A stretch of DNA of 43,979 nucleotides from Bacteroidota bacterium (GTDB lineage: Bacteria > Bacteroidota > Bacteroidia > UKL13-3). The DNA is taken from contig JAUXUD010000087.1 of NCBI GenBank assembly GCA_030680835.1, positions 1 to 43,979 of the forward strand, given 5' to 3'. The notes beneath the pieces are model-generated. The model searched no databases, had not been told where the DNA came from, and was given only the letters and a program-made list of their open reading frames with translations. Numbering within the stretch: position 1 is the first letter of the stretch; each line of letters begins with the position of its first letter. The translations under genes were made by a program, and so were the position numbers. Shown piece after piece: positions 17,068 to 25,667 of the stretch.

Positions 17068-18599
17068 ATTTTTATTTTTTCTAATGCGTTTTGAATTCTT
17101 TTACATGTTTTTTCTTTTCCCAATAATTCGGCAATTTCAAAAACCTGGGGCCCACCTGATACTCCTGTTAAACAAACCCGGAACAATTGTAAGAAATCTT
17201 TTCCGGCTATCCCATTTTTATTTAAGGTTTCCTGATAAACGGTTTCTATCGAAAGTTGGGTGAATGTTTCCATAGAAGAAAAATTTTGAATTAAATCCTT
17301 TAATAATGCAGGAATATTATCATTCCATCGCTTCTTTACAACCATTTCATCATAGTGTTCAGGATCAATAAAAAAGTAGCGGCCATAATCCCATAGCTCT
17401 TTGGTAAAGCTTATTTTTTCTTTAATGAGTCTGCAGGTATTTAACAAATACTTTTCATCAAATGCGTGATCCAAACCATGTTCAACCAATGCCTTGTGTA
17501 CAAAAGGAACAAAATCTTCATCCTTCATTTTATGCACATATTGCTGATTGTACCACTTTGCTTTGTTTGGATCGAATTTGGCTCCACTCTTGCTTACCCG
17601 TTCCAGTGTAAATGCTTCTATCAATTCATCCATAGAAAAAATTTCCTGATCGGTTCCGGGGTTCCATCCCAGCATGGCCAATAGGTTCACAACGGCTTGC
17701 GGCAGATAACCGGATTCTCTATATCCGGTTGAAACTTCCTGTGTAATGGGGTCAACCCAGTTTATTGGAAATACCGGAAATCCCAAGCGATCCCCATCAC
17801 GTTTGCTTAGTTTTCCATTTCCTTCGGGTTTTAGCAACAAAGGCAGGTGTGCAAATTTTGGCATCTCCGCTTCCCATCCAAAACTGCGGTAAAGCAAAAC
17901 ATGTAAAGGAGCTGATGACAACCATTCTTCACCCCTGATGACGTGTGAAATGTTCATCAGATAATCATCAACAACATTAGCGAGATGATAAGTTGGCATT
18001 CCATCGCTTTTAAATAAAACCTTATCATCCATCTGGTTTGTATTAAAACTTACCCAGCCCCGTATTTCATCAAACAGTTTCACTTCTTCATTCAGGGGTA
18101 ATTTATAGCGAATTACATAATGTTCACCACTTTCCAGTCTGCGTTTAACCTCATCTTCAGGGAGGGTCAGGGAGTTTTTCATGCTGCTTCGCGTGATGGG
18201 ATCATATTTTGCATCTGCATGTGTGGCTTTCAAACGGTCGCGCATGGAGCTAAGGTCTTCAGCAGTATCAAAAGCATAATAGGCATGGCCCGCTTCCAGG
18301 AGTTGCATAGCATATTCTTTGTAAATGTGTTTGCGTTCACTCTGGCGATAGGGCGCATAAGGCCCATCTCCAAAACCGATTCCTTCATTGGCTTCAATTC
18401 CGAGCCATTTCAACGATTCAATAATATATTCTTCGGCACCCGGTACAAAACGTGTCTGGTCGGTATCTTCTATTCTGATAATAAAATCTCCACCCTGTTT
18501 TTTGGCAAATAAATAATTGTACAGTGCTGTACGTACTCCGCCTATATGTAATGCTCCCGTAGGACTGGGAGCAAATCGTACTCTAACGCTTCTATCCAT
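17064..18599 (-). CDS. gltX: Glutamyl-tRNA synthetase
   Basis: 511 residues from the ATG at 18599; an upstream TTG frame adds five residues that are not family-like. The class I HIGH motif reads HIGG in FAPSPTGALHIGGVRTALY, and the KMSKS equivalent is KLSKRDGD. It charges tRNA-Glu with glutamate. The gene heads a three-gene operon in which each junction is an ATGA overlap (gltX to lipoprotein to B12-binding protein). A perfect TATATTTG box is 12 bases before the start. Length and motifs are normal. Confidence 0.96.
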   Translation of the reverse strand: MDRSVRVRFAPSPTGALHIGGVRTALYNYLFAKKQGGDFIIRIEDTDQTRFVPGAEEYIIESLKWLGIEANEGIGFGDGPYAPYRQSERKHIYKEYAMQLLEAGHAYYAFDTAEDLSSMRDRLKATHADAKYDPITRSSMKNSLTLPEDEVKRRLESGEHYVIRYKLPLNEEVKLFDEIRGWVSFNTNQMDDKVLFKSDGMPTYHLANVVDDYLMNISHVIRGEEWLSSAPLHVLLYRSFGWEAEMPKFAHLPLLLKPEGNGKLSKRDGDRLGFPVFPINWVDPITQEVSTGYRESGYLPQAVVNLLAMLGWNPGTDQEIFSMDELIEAFTLERVSKSGAKFDPNKAKWYNQQYVHKMKDEDFVPFVHKALVEHGLDHAFDEKYLLNTCRLIKEKISFTKELWDYGRYFFIDPEHYDEMVVKKRWNDNIPALLKDLIQNFSSMETFTQLSIETVYQETLNKNGIAGKDFLQLFRVCLTGVSGGPQVFEIAELLGKEKTCKRIQNALEKIKI

Positions 18600-18611
18600 A
18601 ATCAATGAGGG

Positions 18612-18619
18612 CAAATATA
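18612..18619 (-). promoter_or_regulatory. -7 element TATATTTG of gltX
   Basis: On the minus strand this is an exact TAnnTTTG match, 12 bases before the gltX ATG. No TTTG box is found at 18-20 bases further upstream. Confidence 0.5.
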
Positions 18620-18677
18620 TGGAAAAAGTTTAGAAATCATTTTAGGCTTCAAAGATTTGGTAACACCAGATATATGG

Positions 18678-18909
18678 TTCGACAAGCTACCAATGACATC
18701 TTTTGTATGTGTTTGAAAAACAAGCACTTCATTTGGATGTCATTACGTTCAAAAATTATGGGTTGACCCATAAGTAATCCCTCACCATGACAGCTATTCT
18801 GGCTATAATCAGTATTAATTGGAAGGATAATTTTTTGCAAGCAAAAAATTATCCTTCCAATTAATACTGACTCTGAATACAACTGAATTGTCACCCTGAG
18901 CTTGCCGAA
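18678..18909. mobile_element. MITE-like element with 21-bp terminal inverted repeats
   Basis: The left end (18678-18698) and the right end read backwards (18909-18889) share TTCGRCAAGCT, five variable bases, then TGACA, with identical spacing. Inside are three hairpins: 18692-18744 (9-bp outer stem plus inner stem), 18758-18771 (ATGGGTTGACCCAT) and 18809-18870 (30-bp perfect arms around two bases). There is no coding sequence. The open frame crossing it on the minus strand only reflects the inverted repeat. The end motif resembles the CTTCGACAAGCTCAGGGTGACA repeat seen in many bacterial genomes (recollection). No clear target-site duplication. Confidence 0.6.
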
Positions 18910-19014
18910 GGGCTGCTTGACCTGACACGTTTCATTCATTTTTTTTAAAAAATTTCGAAAAATTGGCCAACTCGTAGTATTTTGCGCCTTATTGCAAAAT
19001 AAAACAACATTTTT

Positions 19015-19581
19015 ATGAATGACCCAAGATTAAAACCATTATTTGATTCATTGAAGGAAGAAATGGATCATGCCATTAATCATGCAGCTACTGAATTTGC
19101 AAAAATAAGGGCAGGTAAGGCGCATCCTGCAATGCTTGATACGGTAAAGGTTGATTACTACGGACAATTGGTTCCCATCAGCCAGGTTGCCAATATCAAT
19201 ACCCCCGATGCACGTTCCATTACCGTACAACCCTGGGAAAAAAGCATGCTGCAAACGATAGAAAAGGGAATTGTAATTGCCAATCTGGGATTTAATCCTA
19301 CAACGGATGGGGTGCTCATTCGCATTGCATTACCTCCATTAACCGAAGAGCGTAGAAAAGAAATTGTAAAAAAAGTAAAAATAGAATCGGAGAATGCAAA
19401 AATTGCAATTCGAAATATCCGGAAGGAAATTAACGAAAAGGTTAAAAAATCTCAAAAAGAAGGAGTTCCCGAAGACGATGTAAAAGTTGCTGAACAACAG
19501 GTTCAAAAAACCACCGACGCATATATTAAAAAAATTGATGAACTCACTGCTGTTAAAGAAGCGGAATTGATGCACGTTTAA
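19015..19581 (+). CDS. frr: Ribosome recycling factor
   Basis: 188 residues, the usual size. The N-terminal helix carries FAKIRAGKAHPAMLD, the standard RRF motif, and the middle has VDYYGQLVPISQVANI and ITVQPWEKSML. The C-terminal helices are EERRKEIVKKVK and the charged coiled-coil stretch. With EF-G it splits post-termination ribosomes. pyrH, its usual partner, is not adjacent. It lies after the MITE-like element, and the next gene starts 17 bases on. A TATTTTGC sequence (one base shorter than the -7 consensus) is at 18978-18985. Confidence 0.95.
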   Translation: MNDPRLKPLFDSLKEEMDHAINHAATEFAKIRAGKAHPAMLDTVKVDYYGQLVPISQVANINTPDARSITVQPWEKSMLQTIEKGIVIANLGFNPTTDGVLIRIALPPLTEERRKEIVKKVKIESENAKIAIRNIRKEINEKVKKSQKEGVPEDDVKVAEQQVQKTTDAYIKKIDELTAVKEAELMHV

Positions 19582-19598
19582 TCGTGTTATGAGCAATC

Positions 19599-21617
19599 AT
19601 GCAGCGTCTTACGATTAAGAGTAAAAAATTTATAACATGGGCTGCAAAAGTAGCCGCTGTTTTTTTGTTATTAACCATTATTATTTTTTTTTCCTTTCGT
19701 GGGTACTTTCTGAATAAGGCGATTGAAAAAATTCAATTGAAACTTTTAAGCAAGTACGATACGGTGTTAAAGGTGAAAGAAGCCGGATTTAGTGGCATTG
19801 CCACTGTGTCACTTAAAGGGATTGAAGTGGTACCTACAGGAAAAGATACATTGTTTAAGGCGGATCAGTTCTCTTTGAGTGTTAAATTCTGGTATGCTTT
19901 ATTTGCCGATATCCGGGTTGAAAATATTGGTTTGAGCAATGGTTACCTGCAGCTGATAAACAGGAATCAGCAAAAGAATTACGATCAGTTTTTTAAGCAA
20001 AAGGATTCAAGTGCTGTTCAAAAAGAAAAAGGAGAGCTCCTGAAAGCAGAGAAACTAAATTATGCAGAAGTATTATATAAACTCATTGTTAAAGTACTAA
20101 ATAAAGTTCCAAACCAGGTTGATATCCTGAACTTTTCGTTGAGAGGAGTAGATGAAGAAAATTATTGCAATTTCAATATTAAAAATCTGACATTTAATGA
20201 GGGAAAAGTAAGTTCTGAAATACAAGTTGAATCCAATGAATTAACCCAGCAATGGCGACTCAGCGGATTGGCAAGTCCTTCAGAAAGAAGCGCGGATGTA
20301 ATATTCAGCAATATGGATAGTGGCAGGGTAATTATTCCTTATTTATCTGAAAAATATAAGATGAAGCTGGGTTTTAAAGCGGTACGCATGCAATTAAATA
20401 ATGTTAGTTTTAATGATGATGAATTGCAGATAAACGGTGTGGCTTCGATAGAATCATTCCTGGTAAATCATCCACGGATTTCTAAAAAAGATGTAATTAT
20501 TGATCAGGCAGAATTTAACTATGCTTATAAAATAGGAAGCAATTATATATCACTCGACAGTAGTTCAACATTTGTGTTTAATGGTTTTGTTTTGCATCCG
20601 TTTATAAAGTTTGAAAACGGTCCCGATACGGTTTACCATTTTGTTGCAAGAACCGAAAAAACAGAAGCACAGCAATTTATCAGTGCCTTACCCGAAGGAT
20701 TGTTTTCACATTTTAAAGGCATGCAGGCTACCGGTAGTTTTGCTTACCGGCTCGATTTTAAATATAATGAAAATCATCCGGATGAAATGATTTTCGAAGG
20801 AAAACTGGAAAAAGAAAATTTCAGAATCATAAAATACGGAGAAGCAAATTTGAGTAAATTAAACGGAGATTTTATTTATTACCCCATGGAAAATGGAAGA
20901 CCCATGCGTGGCGTGATGGTAAGTGTTGAAAATCCATATTATACCCCGCTCGATTTAATTTCTCCATTACTGAAGAAGGCGGTTCTAACCACCGAAGACC
21001 CTTCATTTTACTGGCATCGTGGATTTGTAACGGAAGCGTTCCGACAGTCTATAGTTAAAAATATGCGCACAGGCAAGTTTAAGCGCGGCGCGAGTACCAT
21101 GAGTATGCAACTGGTAAAAAATGTGTTCTTAACCCGTGAAAAAACAATGGCCCGCAAGCTGGAAGAAATTTTGCTGGTTTATATTTTAGAGAACAATAAT
21201 TTATGCAGCAAAGACCGCATGTTTGAAGTGTATCTGAACATCATTGAATGGGGTCCGAATGTGTACGGAATCGGAGAAGCATCGGAGTTTTATTTTAAGA
21301 AGAAACCCATGGATTTAACCCTGAGTGAGAGTCTGTTTTTATCTACTATTATCCCTGGTCCCAAGCATTTTATGTGGCGATTTAATAAAGATGGTTCATC
21401 TAAACCTTACCTGGAAAGAACCTACAGGTTTTTATCCCGTTTAATGATTGCAAGAAATGTGATTGTGCCTGAGGATACACTAGGCTTAACCCATCAGGTT
21501 ATGATCAATGGACCGGCACGGAAATATATTATTAAAAATGATTCTCTGGTAAATGATACCCTGATAGAAAAGGAACTAGAATTGATTCAACATCCCGAAG
21601 GTCGTGAGGAAGATTAA
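19599..21617 (+). CDS. Monofunctional GT51 peptidoglycan transglycosylase with long AsmA-like N-terminus
   Basis: 672 residues. One membrane anchor (about 12-34) is followed by about 400 residues that look beta-rich and AsmA-like (inference from pattern, LKGIEVVPTG and similar). The GT51 domain occupies about 440-630: TTEDPSFYWHRGF with catalytic Glu466, KRGASTMSMQLVKNVFL, RKLEEILLVYILE, and MFEVYLNIIEWG. It polymerises lipid II glycan strands on the outer face of the inner membrane. There is no transpeptidase domain. The classic monofunctional enzyme is only about 230 residues, so the N-terminal extension is large. Its end overlaps the next gene by 14 bases. Confidence 0.85.
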   Translation: MQRLTIKSKKFITWAAKVAAVFLLLTIIIFFSFRGYFLNKAIEKIQLKLLSKYDTVLKVKEAGFSGIATVSLKGIEVVPTGKDTLFKADQFSLSVKFWYALFADIRVENIGLSNGYLQLINRNQQKNYDQFFKQKDSSAVQKEKGELLKAEKLNYAEVLYKLIVKVLNKVPNQVDILNFSLRGVDEENYCNFNIKNLTFNEGKVSSEIQVESNELTQQWRLSGLASPSERSADVIFSNMDSGRVIIPYLSEKYKMKLGFKAVRMQLNNVSFNDDELQINGVASIESFLVNHPRISKKDVIIDQAEFNYAYKIGSNYISLDSSSTFVFNGFVLHPFIKFENGPDTVYHFVARTEKTEAQQFISALPEGLFSHFKGMQATGSFAYRLDFKYNENHPDEMIFEGKLEKENFRIIKYGEANLSKLNGDFIYYPMENGRPMRGVMVSVENPYYTPLDLISPLLKKAVLTTEDPSFYWHRGFVTEAFRQSIVKNMRTGKFKRGASTMSMQLVKNVFLTREKTMARKLEEILLVYILENNNLCSKDRMFEVYLNIIEWGPNVYGIGEASEFYFKKKPMDLTLSESLFLSTIIPGPKHFMWRFNKDGSSKPYLERTYRFLSRLMIARNVIVPEDTLGLTHQVMINGPARKYIIKNDSLVNDTLIEKELELIQHPEGREED

Positions 21618-22890
21618 AAAAATAAATTTCCTGTATGCAGCTTTTGTAGCTGAACTCCTGTTGATTTTTTATTTAAGGAACGATACAGGTTTTATTTTGA
21701 GTCCCTTACTTATCCTGAGTGCCGGTTTATTTCTGGCTGTTTATCCCTTTTTTATTATCAGAAGTGAACACAATATACAGATTGAAAAAAAATCCGTTGT
21801 TTTAAATAAATTAAAAAACGGAAAAAACATCTGGCTTATTTTTTCAGGCTTGTCTCTTATATTTATTTTCTGGTCATATATTATTTTTCAAAAAAATCCG
21901 GTTGCTATCAATCAATCGGATATTATTCCGTTTATCCGGGATGTAATGGTAAAACGATTTTTATCAGGAGAAACGGTTTATGCACCGGTAATATTTAACG
22001 GATATCCAACAGCTTTTACACCCAATTATCTTCCTTTTCAATGGGGGCCATTTCTTGTTACAGCTGTTTTAAATATAGATTTACGCTGGACATATGTCAT
22101 TATGTTTCTGGGCGCAACAGCCTTTTATGTTTATCACCTGACTAAAAAAGAGGAGCCTGTTTCAAAATGGCTACTGAATGTTTTTTTGCCTTTTATTGTT
22201 GTATTCTCAATATATTTAAAACAAGCCCGCGATGCAGCGCATACCATCGAAATTCTGATTATGTCGTATTACCTTTTTTTAGCAAGCTCCCTGTTTGTAA
22301 AAAGCAATTTAATCAGAGCACTGGCACTTACATTTCCTGTATTGTCGAGGTTTTCATTTTTGTTTTGGCTGCCCGTTTATTTTTATAGCGGACTGCGGGC
22401 CCATTGGAAAAAATATTTAAGTCTAGGTTTGATTTTTACGGGTTTCATTCTCTTGTTTTTCATTGTTCCTTTTGTAATACCCAACCCTTCATTTTTAAAG
22501 ACTTTTAATGATATTTATCTGGATGGAGCCATCGGTGAGTGGAGCGGCCAAAGCTGGCAACAACCGGGCGACAGGCCTTTTCAGCTGTTCCAGGGAATGG
22601 GTTTTGCAAGTTGGTTCTATTACTTTTTTGAAGGCTCATTAATTGAAAAAATACTGGCATTGAAAATGACGCTGATGGGGGCTTGTATAATCAGCATGTT
22701 TTTACCCGTACTGTTTTTTAATAAAGCACGTAAAGTTATTTCTCACCAATTGTTTTCATTACTGGCGTTGAAGTTTTGCCTTACATTATTTTATGCATTT
22801 ATACTTGTGCCTTATATCTATTTATTCTGGGTGCCTTTAATGGTAAGCGTGGTTATTATTTCACGTATGAATGAGAGAACCGAGAGTTGA
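21604..22890 (+). CDS. Polytopic membrane protein, GT-C glycosyltransferase-like
   Basis: 428 residues with about ten membrane segments. The start is GTG at 21604; no ATG lies near, and the first segment begins at residue 9. A periplasmic loop after the third segment holds NQSDIIPFIRDVM (Asp106) and later GETVYAPVIFNGYPTAFTPNY, a layout like GT87/DUF2029 mannosyltransferases (inference). It would use a polyprenyl-phosphate sugar donor outside the membrane. It overlaps the GT51 gene by 14 bases, so it may serve the same envelope process. Beyond it lies a long hairpin shared with the convergent methyltransferase gene. Confidence 0.65.
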   Translation: MRKIKKINFLYAAFVAELLLIFYLRNDTGFILSPLLILSAGLFLAVYPFFIIRSEHNIQIEKKSVVLNKLKNGKNIWLIFSGLSLIFIFWSYIIFQKNPVAINQSDIIPFIRDVMVKRFLSGETVYAPVIFNGYPTAFTPNYLPFQWGPFLVTAVLNIDLRWTYVIMFLGATAFYVYHLTKKEEPVSKWLLNVFLPFIVVFSIYLKQARDAAHTIEILIMSYYLFLASSLFVKSNLIRALALTFPVLSRFSFLFWLPVYFYSGLRAHWKKYLSLGLIFTGFILLFFIVPFVIPNPSFLKTFNDIYLDGAIGEWSGQSWQQPGDRPFQLFQGMGFASWFYYFFEGSLIEKILALKMTLMGACIISMFLPVLFFNKARKVISHQLFSLLALKFCLTLFYAFILVPYIYLFWVPLMVSVVIISRMNERTES

Positions 22891-22900
22891 AGTTTTTTTT

Positions 22901-22986
22901 AAACACATAGGCACATAGAAATTCACATAGGTTTCACATAGATTTTTCTATGTGAAACCTATGTGGTACTATGTGCCTATGTGTTT
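22901..22986. repeat. Long inverted repeat built of CACATAG units
   Basis: Arm 22901-22918 pairs perfectly with 22969-22986, and arm 22924-22941 with 22948-22965; small unequal spacers separate the stems. CACATAG occurs again and again within the arms. It fills the gap between two convergent genes, about ten bases from each stop codon, so a two-way terminator is likely. Confidence 0.85.
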
Positions 22987-22995
22987 AATTCTTCC

Positions 22996-23709
22996 TTAAT
23001 TGGCAGCCGTAATAAAAATAGATTGGCTTACCTTATTTACCAATGGGATTTTTTCAAGTACATTTCCGATAACAACCGAAGGATTGATGAGCCAGTCAGG
23101 AATGCCCGGCAATAAAAAATCCCGGTATGAAACCTGTATTTCCGAAAAACCCGCCTGCTTTAATTTTGCTTCTATGAATGGTTTTGAAAATGCCATTTCA
23201 TCGGGTTCAAGAGATGCTTTTTTTCTAAGTGAAGGGTAACTGAAAATTAAATAAATATAGGGATTGTAAATATTAGGTTCCCAAAAAATAATCTTTCCAC
23301 CCGGCTTTAATAGAAGCCTTAAATTCACCAATGCTTCATCCAGGTGATGGTATAAATGATGCAGGATGCCATTGCCTACAATATAATCAAAGCGGTTTTC
23401 TTTAAACTCATCAATTTTGTTAAAGTCAAGTACATCATAACGTAATGTCGGGTGTATAAATTCCTTTTTTGCTTCTTCAATAAAAGGCACACAAAGATCG
23501 GTTCCCAGCACCTGCATATTTGTTTTTTGAGCCAGCATAAAAGCAATGTCTCCGGTACCACAACCAATTTCAAGAATATTGCGGTTGGGTTCAACCAACA
23601 TTCTTGCTATTAATGCATCACATCTTCTCTCAGCTCTTACCCGGGTGCTATAACTGTCTGCCCAGCCCTGGTTGTAACCTCTGTCGTCTTTTTTATTTTT
23701 TTTGTGCAT
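22996..23709 (-). CDS. Class I SAM-dependent methyltransferase
   Basis: 237 residues. The SAM-binding motif is ILEIGCGTGDIAF (about residue 45-57), followed by VLGTDLCVPFIEEA, and DYIVGNGILHHL as motif IV. The C-terminal part is hydrophobic in places (YNPYIYLIFSYPSLR), as in methyltransferases that act on lipids or polyprenyl-linked sugars. It is last in an operon after the epimerase-GT2 fusion (21 bases away) and the split transketolase, so a sugar or lipid-linked glycan substrate is plausible. Substrate unknown. Confidence 0.85.
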   Translation of the reverse strand: MHKKNKKDDRGYNQGWADSYSTRVRAERRCDALIARMLVEPNRNILEIGCGTGDIAFMLAQKTNMQVLGTDLCVPFIEEAKKEFIHPTLRYDVLDFNKIDEFKENRFDYIVGNGILHHLYHHLDEALVNLRLLLKPGGKIIFWEPNIYNPYIYLIFSYPSLRKKASLEPDEMAFSKPFIEAKLKQAGFSEIQVSYRDFLLPGIPDWLINPSVVIGNVLEKIPLVNKVSQSIFITAAN

Positions 23710-23730
23710 GATTTATGTATAAGGAGAAGT

Positions 23731-25659
23731 TTAATAAGTTTTTCTTAGGATATTTCTCCTGATGAATTTTGGTCGGCGTTTTGTTTCCTCTAAAATTTTA
23801 GCCTGATATTCTCCAAGTATGGAAAGTGCCAGCATATTTAAACCGCCGAAAAATAAAATGAGTACAATAATGGATGTGATGCCATGTGGATTTCCAGGCA
23901 TCACAAAATAGAAAATAATCTGAAGCAAAATGGCAATAAATGAAAGCAAGGTGAGCGACCAGCCCAGATACGTCATTAACTCCAGCGGAACATAACTGAA
24001 ACTAAAAATTGCCTTGCGTGCCCAGGAAATATTTTTTCGCATATTGTTTGTTGTAACTCCAAACATACGCTCCGGCCTTATATAATCAACTCCCGTTTGT
24101 TTAAACCCTACCCAGGCCCGTAAACCCCTGAGAAATTGGTCGGTTTCAGGCATTTTAATTAATTCGTTTACAACTTTCCGGTCCATTAAAGCAAAGTCGC
24201 CGGCATCCAGGGGCATGGGTACATAACTTACTTTTCTAAACAAACGATAAAACAATTTATAAAATGAAACCAGGGTTTGATTTCCTTCGCGTGCTACTCT
24301 TCTTCCGTAAATTACATCAAAACCTTTCACATATTCTTCATAAAATTTTTCAATCAGTTCGGGTGGATCCTGCATGTCTCCATCCAGCAAAATAACCCCG
24401 TCGCCTGTTGATATTTCCATGCCCGACAGGAATGCACTCTGTGAACCAAAATTGCGCGAATGTTCAATGGCAATTACATGATCATCTTCATTCACAATTT
24501 TTTGAAGTACCTCAACGGTATTATCCGGCGAACAATCATTCACAAAAATAATTTCATAATCAACAAAAAGTTTTTGAAACACTTTTGTCAAACGTTCATA
24601 CATAAACGGAATCGCCTCTGCATCTTTATAACAGGCAATCACTGCCGATAATTTATGCTTTATTTTATCCTGAATCAGTTTCTTTTCATACAAAGGCCGG
24701 GCATAATTTTTCTGCCATTGCCAGGTTTGTGTAAGGCCGTCTTTTAAACTCGTTTCACTTTCCCATCCCAATAATTCTTTTGCAAGTGCTGCATCGCCAT
24801 ACCACTCTTTTAAATCCCATTTGCGGTTGGCCATATCTCCCCAATGCGGTTCTTCGGGGATATTGAATATTTTTTTTATTACCGAAGCGATATCCCGTAT
24901 GGTGGTTTTTTTGTTACTGGCAATATTAATGGATTGCCCTTTTATGATTTGAATATGTGTACAAGCCAGCAATGTTGCCAGAATGGCGTCATCAATATAT
25001 ACAAAGTCTCTAGAAATATCAGGTTGAACCAAAGGAGGGAAATGACCTTCCATTCCAGCATCAATGAGTTTTGGTATTAAACGATCGGGTTCTTCATACG
25101 GACCGTAAATAGAATAATACCGCAAATTGGTAACCGGCATTTCTTTGAGGGTGCCATAAAATTTAATCATATGTGCCGCACCCACTTTGGTAACTGCGTA
25201 ATGCGAGTTGGGCATCAGGGGGTCATTTTCTTTTGGAGCCGATGCGTTTAAACCATATTCAGAAGAACTGCCTGCATGTATGTATGCATTGATTGAAAAA
25301 CGGGATGCCGTTTCGAGTATATTCAAAAACCCCAGCACATTGGTTTCGTATATCAAATCTACATCATCCTGTTTGCTATAGGCTCCATAAGCCACCAGAT
25401 CAAAAATGGTCCTGAATTGATTTTCTTCAAAAAGTTTATGAACCTGATCTTTTTTATTGATATTACAATGTAAAATATGCTTATGCGGAATATCATCCAA
25501 ACGCCAGGGAACAAAGGGCTTGCTGGTTACTGCAAATACATCGTTTCTATAGGCAAGTATGGTTCGCACCAGGTTTGCGCCTATAAAACCACCGGCACCA
25601 AAAACTACGATTGGTCCCTGCAATTTTAAAACTTCTAATTTAATTTTTTCGCTGATCAT
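23731..25659 (-). CDS. Fusion of NAD-dependent epimerase/dehydratase and GT2 glycosyltransferase
   Basis: 642 residues with three parts. Residues 15-320 are an extended SDR: GAGGFIG (21-27) binds NAD, Ser131-133 and YAVTK (Tyr154, Lys158) form the catalytic set. Residues 336-560 are a GT2 domain of the polyprenyl-phosphate sugar transferase type, with DGD at 426-428. Two C-terminal membrane helices (about 561-587 and 594-616) complete it. The fusion suggests one protein that finishes a nucleotide sugar and loads it onto a lipid carrier (inference). The GT2 part is a paralogue of the gene at 33685. It lies 8 bases after the transketolase C gene. I see no frameshift or linker scar. Confidence 0.88.
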   Translation of the reverse strand: MISEKIKLEVLKLQGPIVVFGAGGFIGANLVRTILAYRNDVFAVTSKPFVPWRLDDIPHKHILHCNINKKDQVHKLFEENQFRTIFDLVAYGAYSKQDDVDLIYETNVLGFLNILETASRFSINAYIHAGSSSEYGLNASAPKENDPLMPNSHYAVTKVGAAHMIKFYGTLKEMPVTNLRYYSIYGPYEEPDRLIPKLIDAGMEGHFPPLVQPDISRDFVYIDDAILATLLACTHIQIIKGQSINIASNKKTTIRDIASVIKKIFNIPEEPHWGDMANRKWDLKEWYGDAALAKELLGWESETSLKDGLTQTWQWQKNYARPLYEKKLIQDKIKHKLSAVIACYKDAEAIPFMYERLTKVFQKLFVDYEIIFVNDCSPDNTVEVLQKIVNEDDHVIAIEHSRNFGSQSAFLSGMEISTGDGVILLDGDMQDPPELIEKFYEEYVKGFDVIYGRRVAREGNQTLVSFYKLFYRLFRKVSYVPMPLDAGDFALMDRKVVNELIKMPETDQFLRGLRAWVGFKQTGVDYIRPERMFGVTTNNMRKNISWARKAIFSFSYVPLELMTYLGWSLTLLSFIAILLQIIFYFVMPGNPHGITSIIVLILFFGGLNMLALSILGEYQAKILEETKRRPKFIRRNILRKTY

Positions 25660-25667
25660 AGGCTTGC

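Noticed and set aside
18649-18939. 96-residue open frame on the minus strand between gltX and frr
   Set aside because: It runs through the inverted repeats of the MITE-like element and has no recognisable protein features.
23731-25659. Fusion as an artefact of a missing stop codon
   Set aside because: Both domains are full length, joined by a short charged linker (residues 322-336) in the same frame, without any overlap of family ends. I keep it as a true fusion, subject to read checks.
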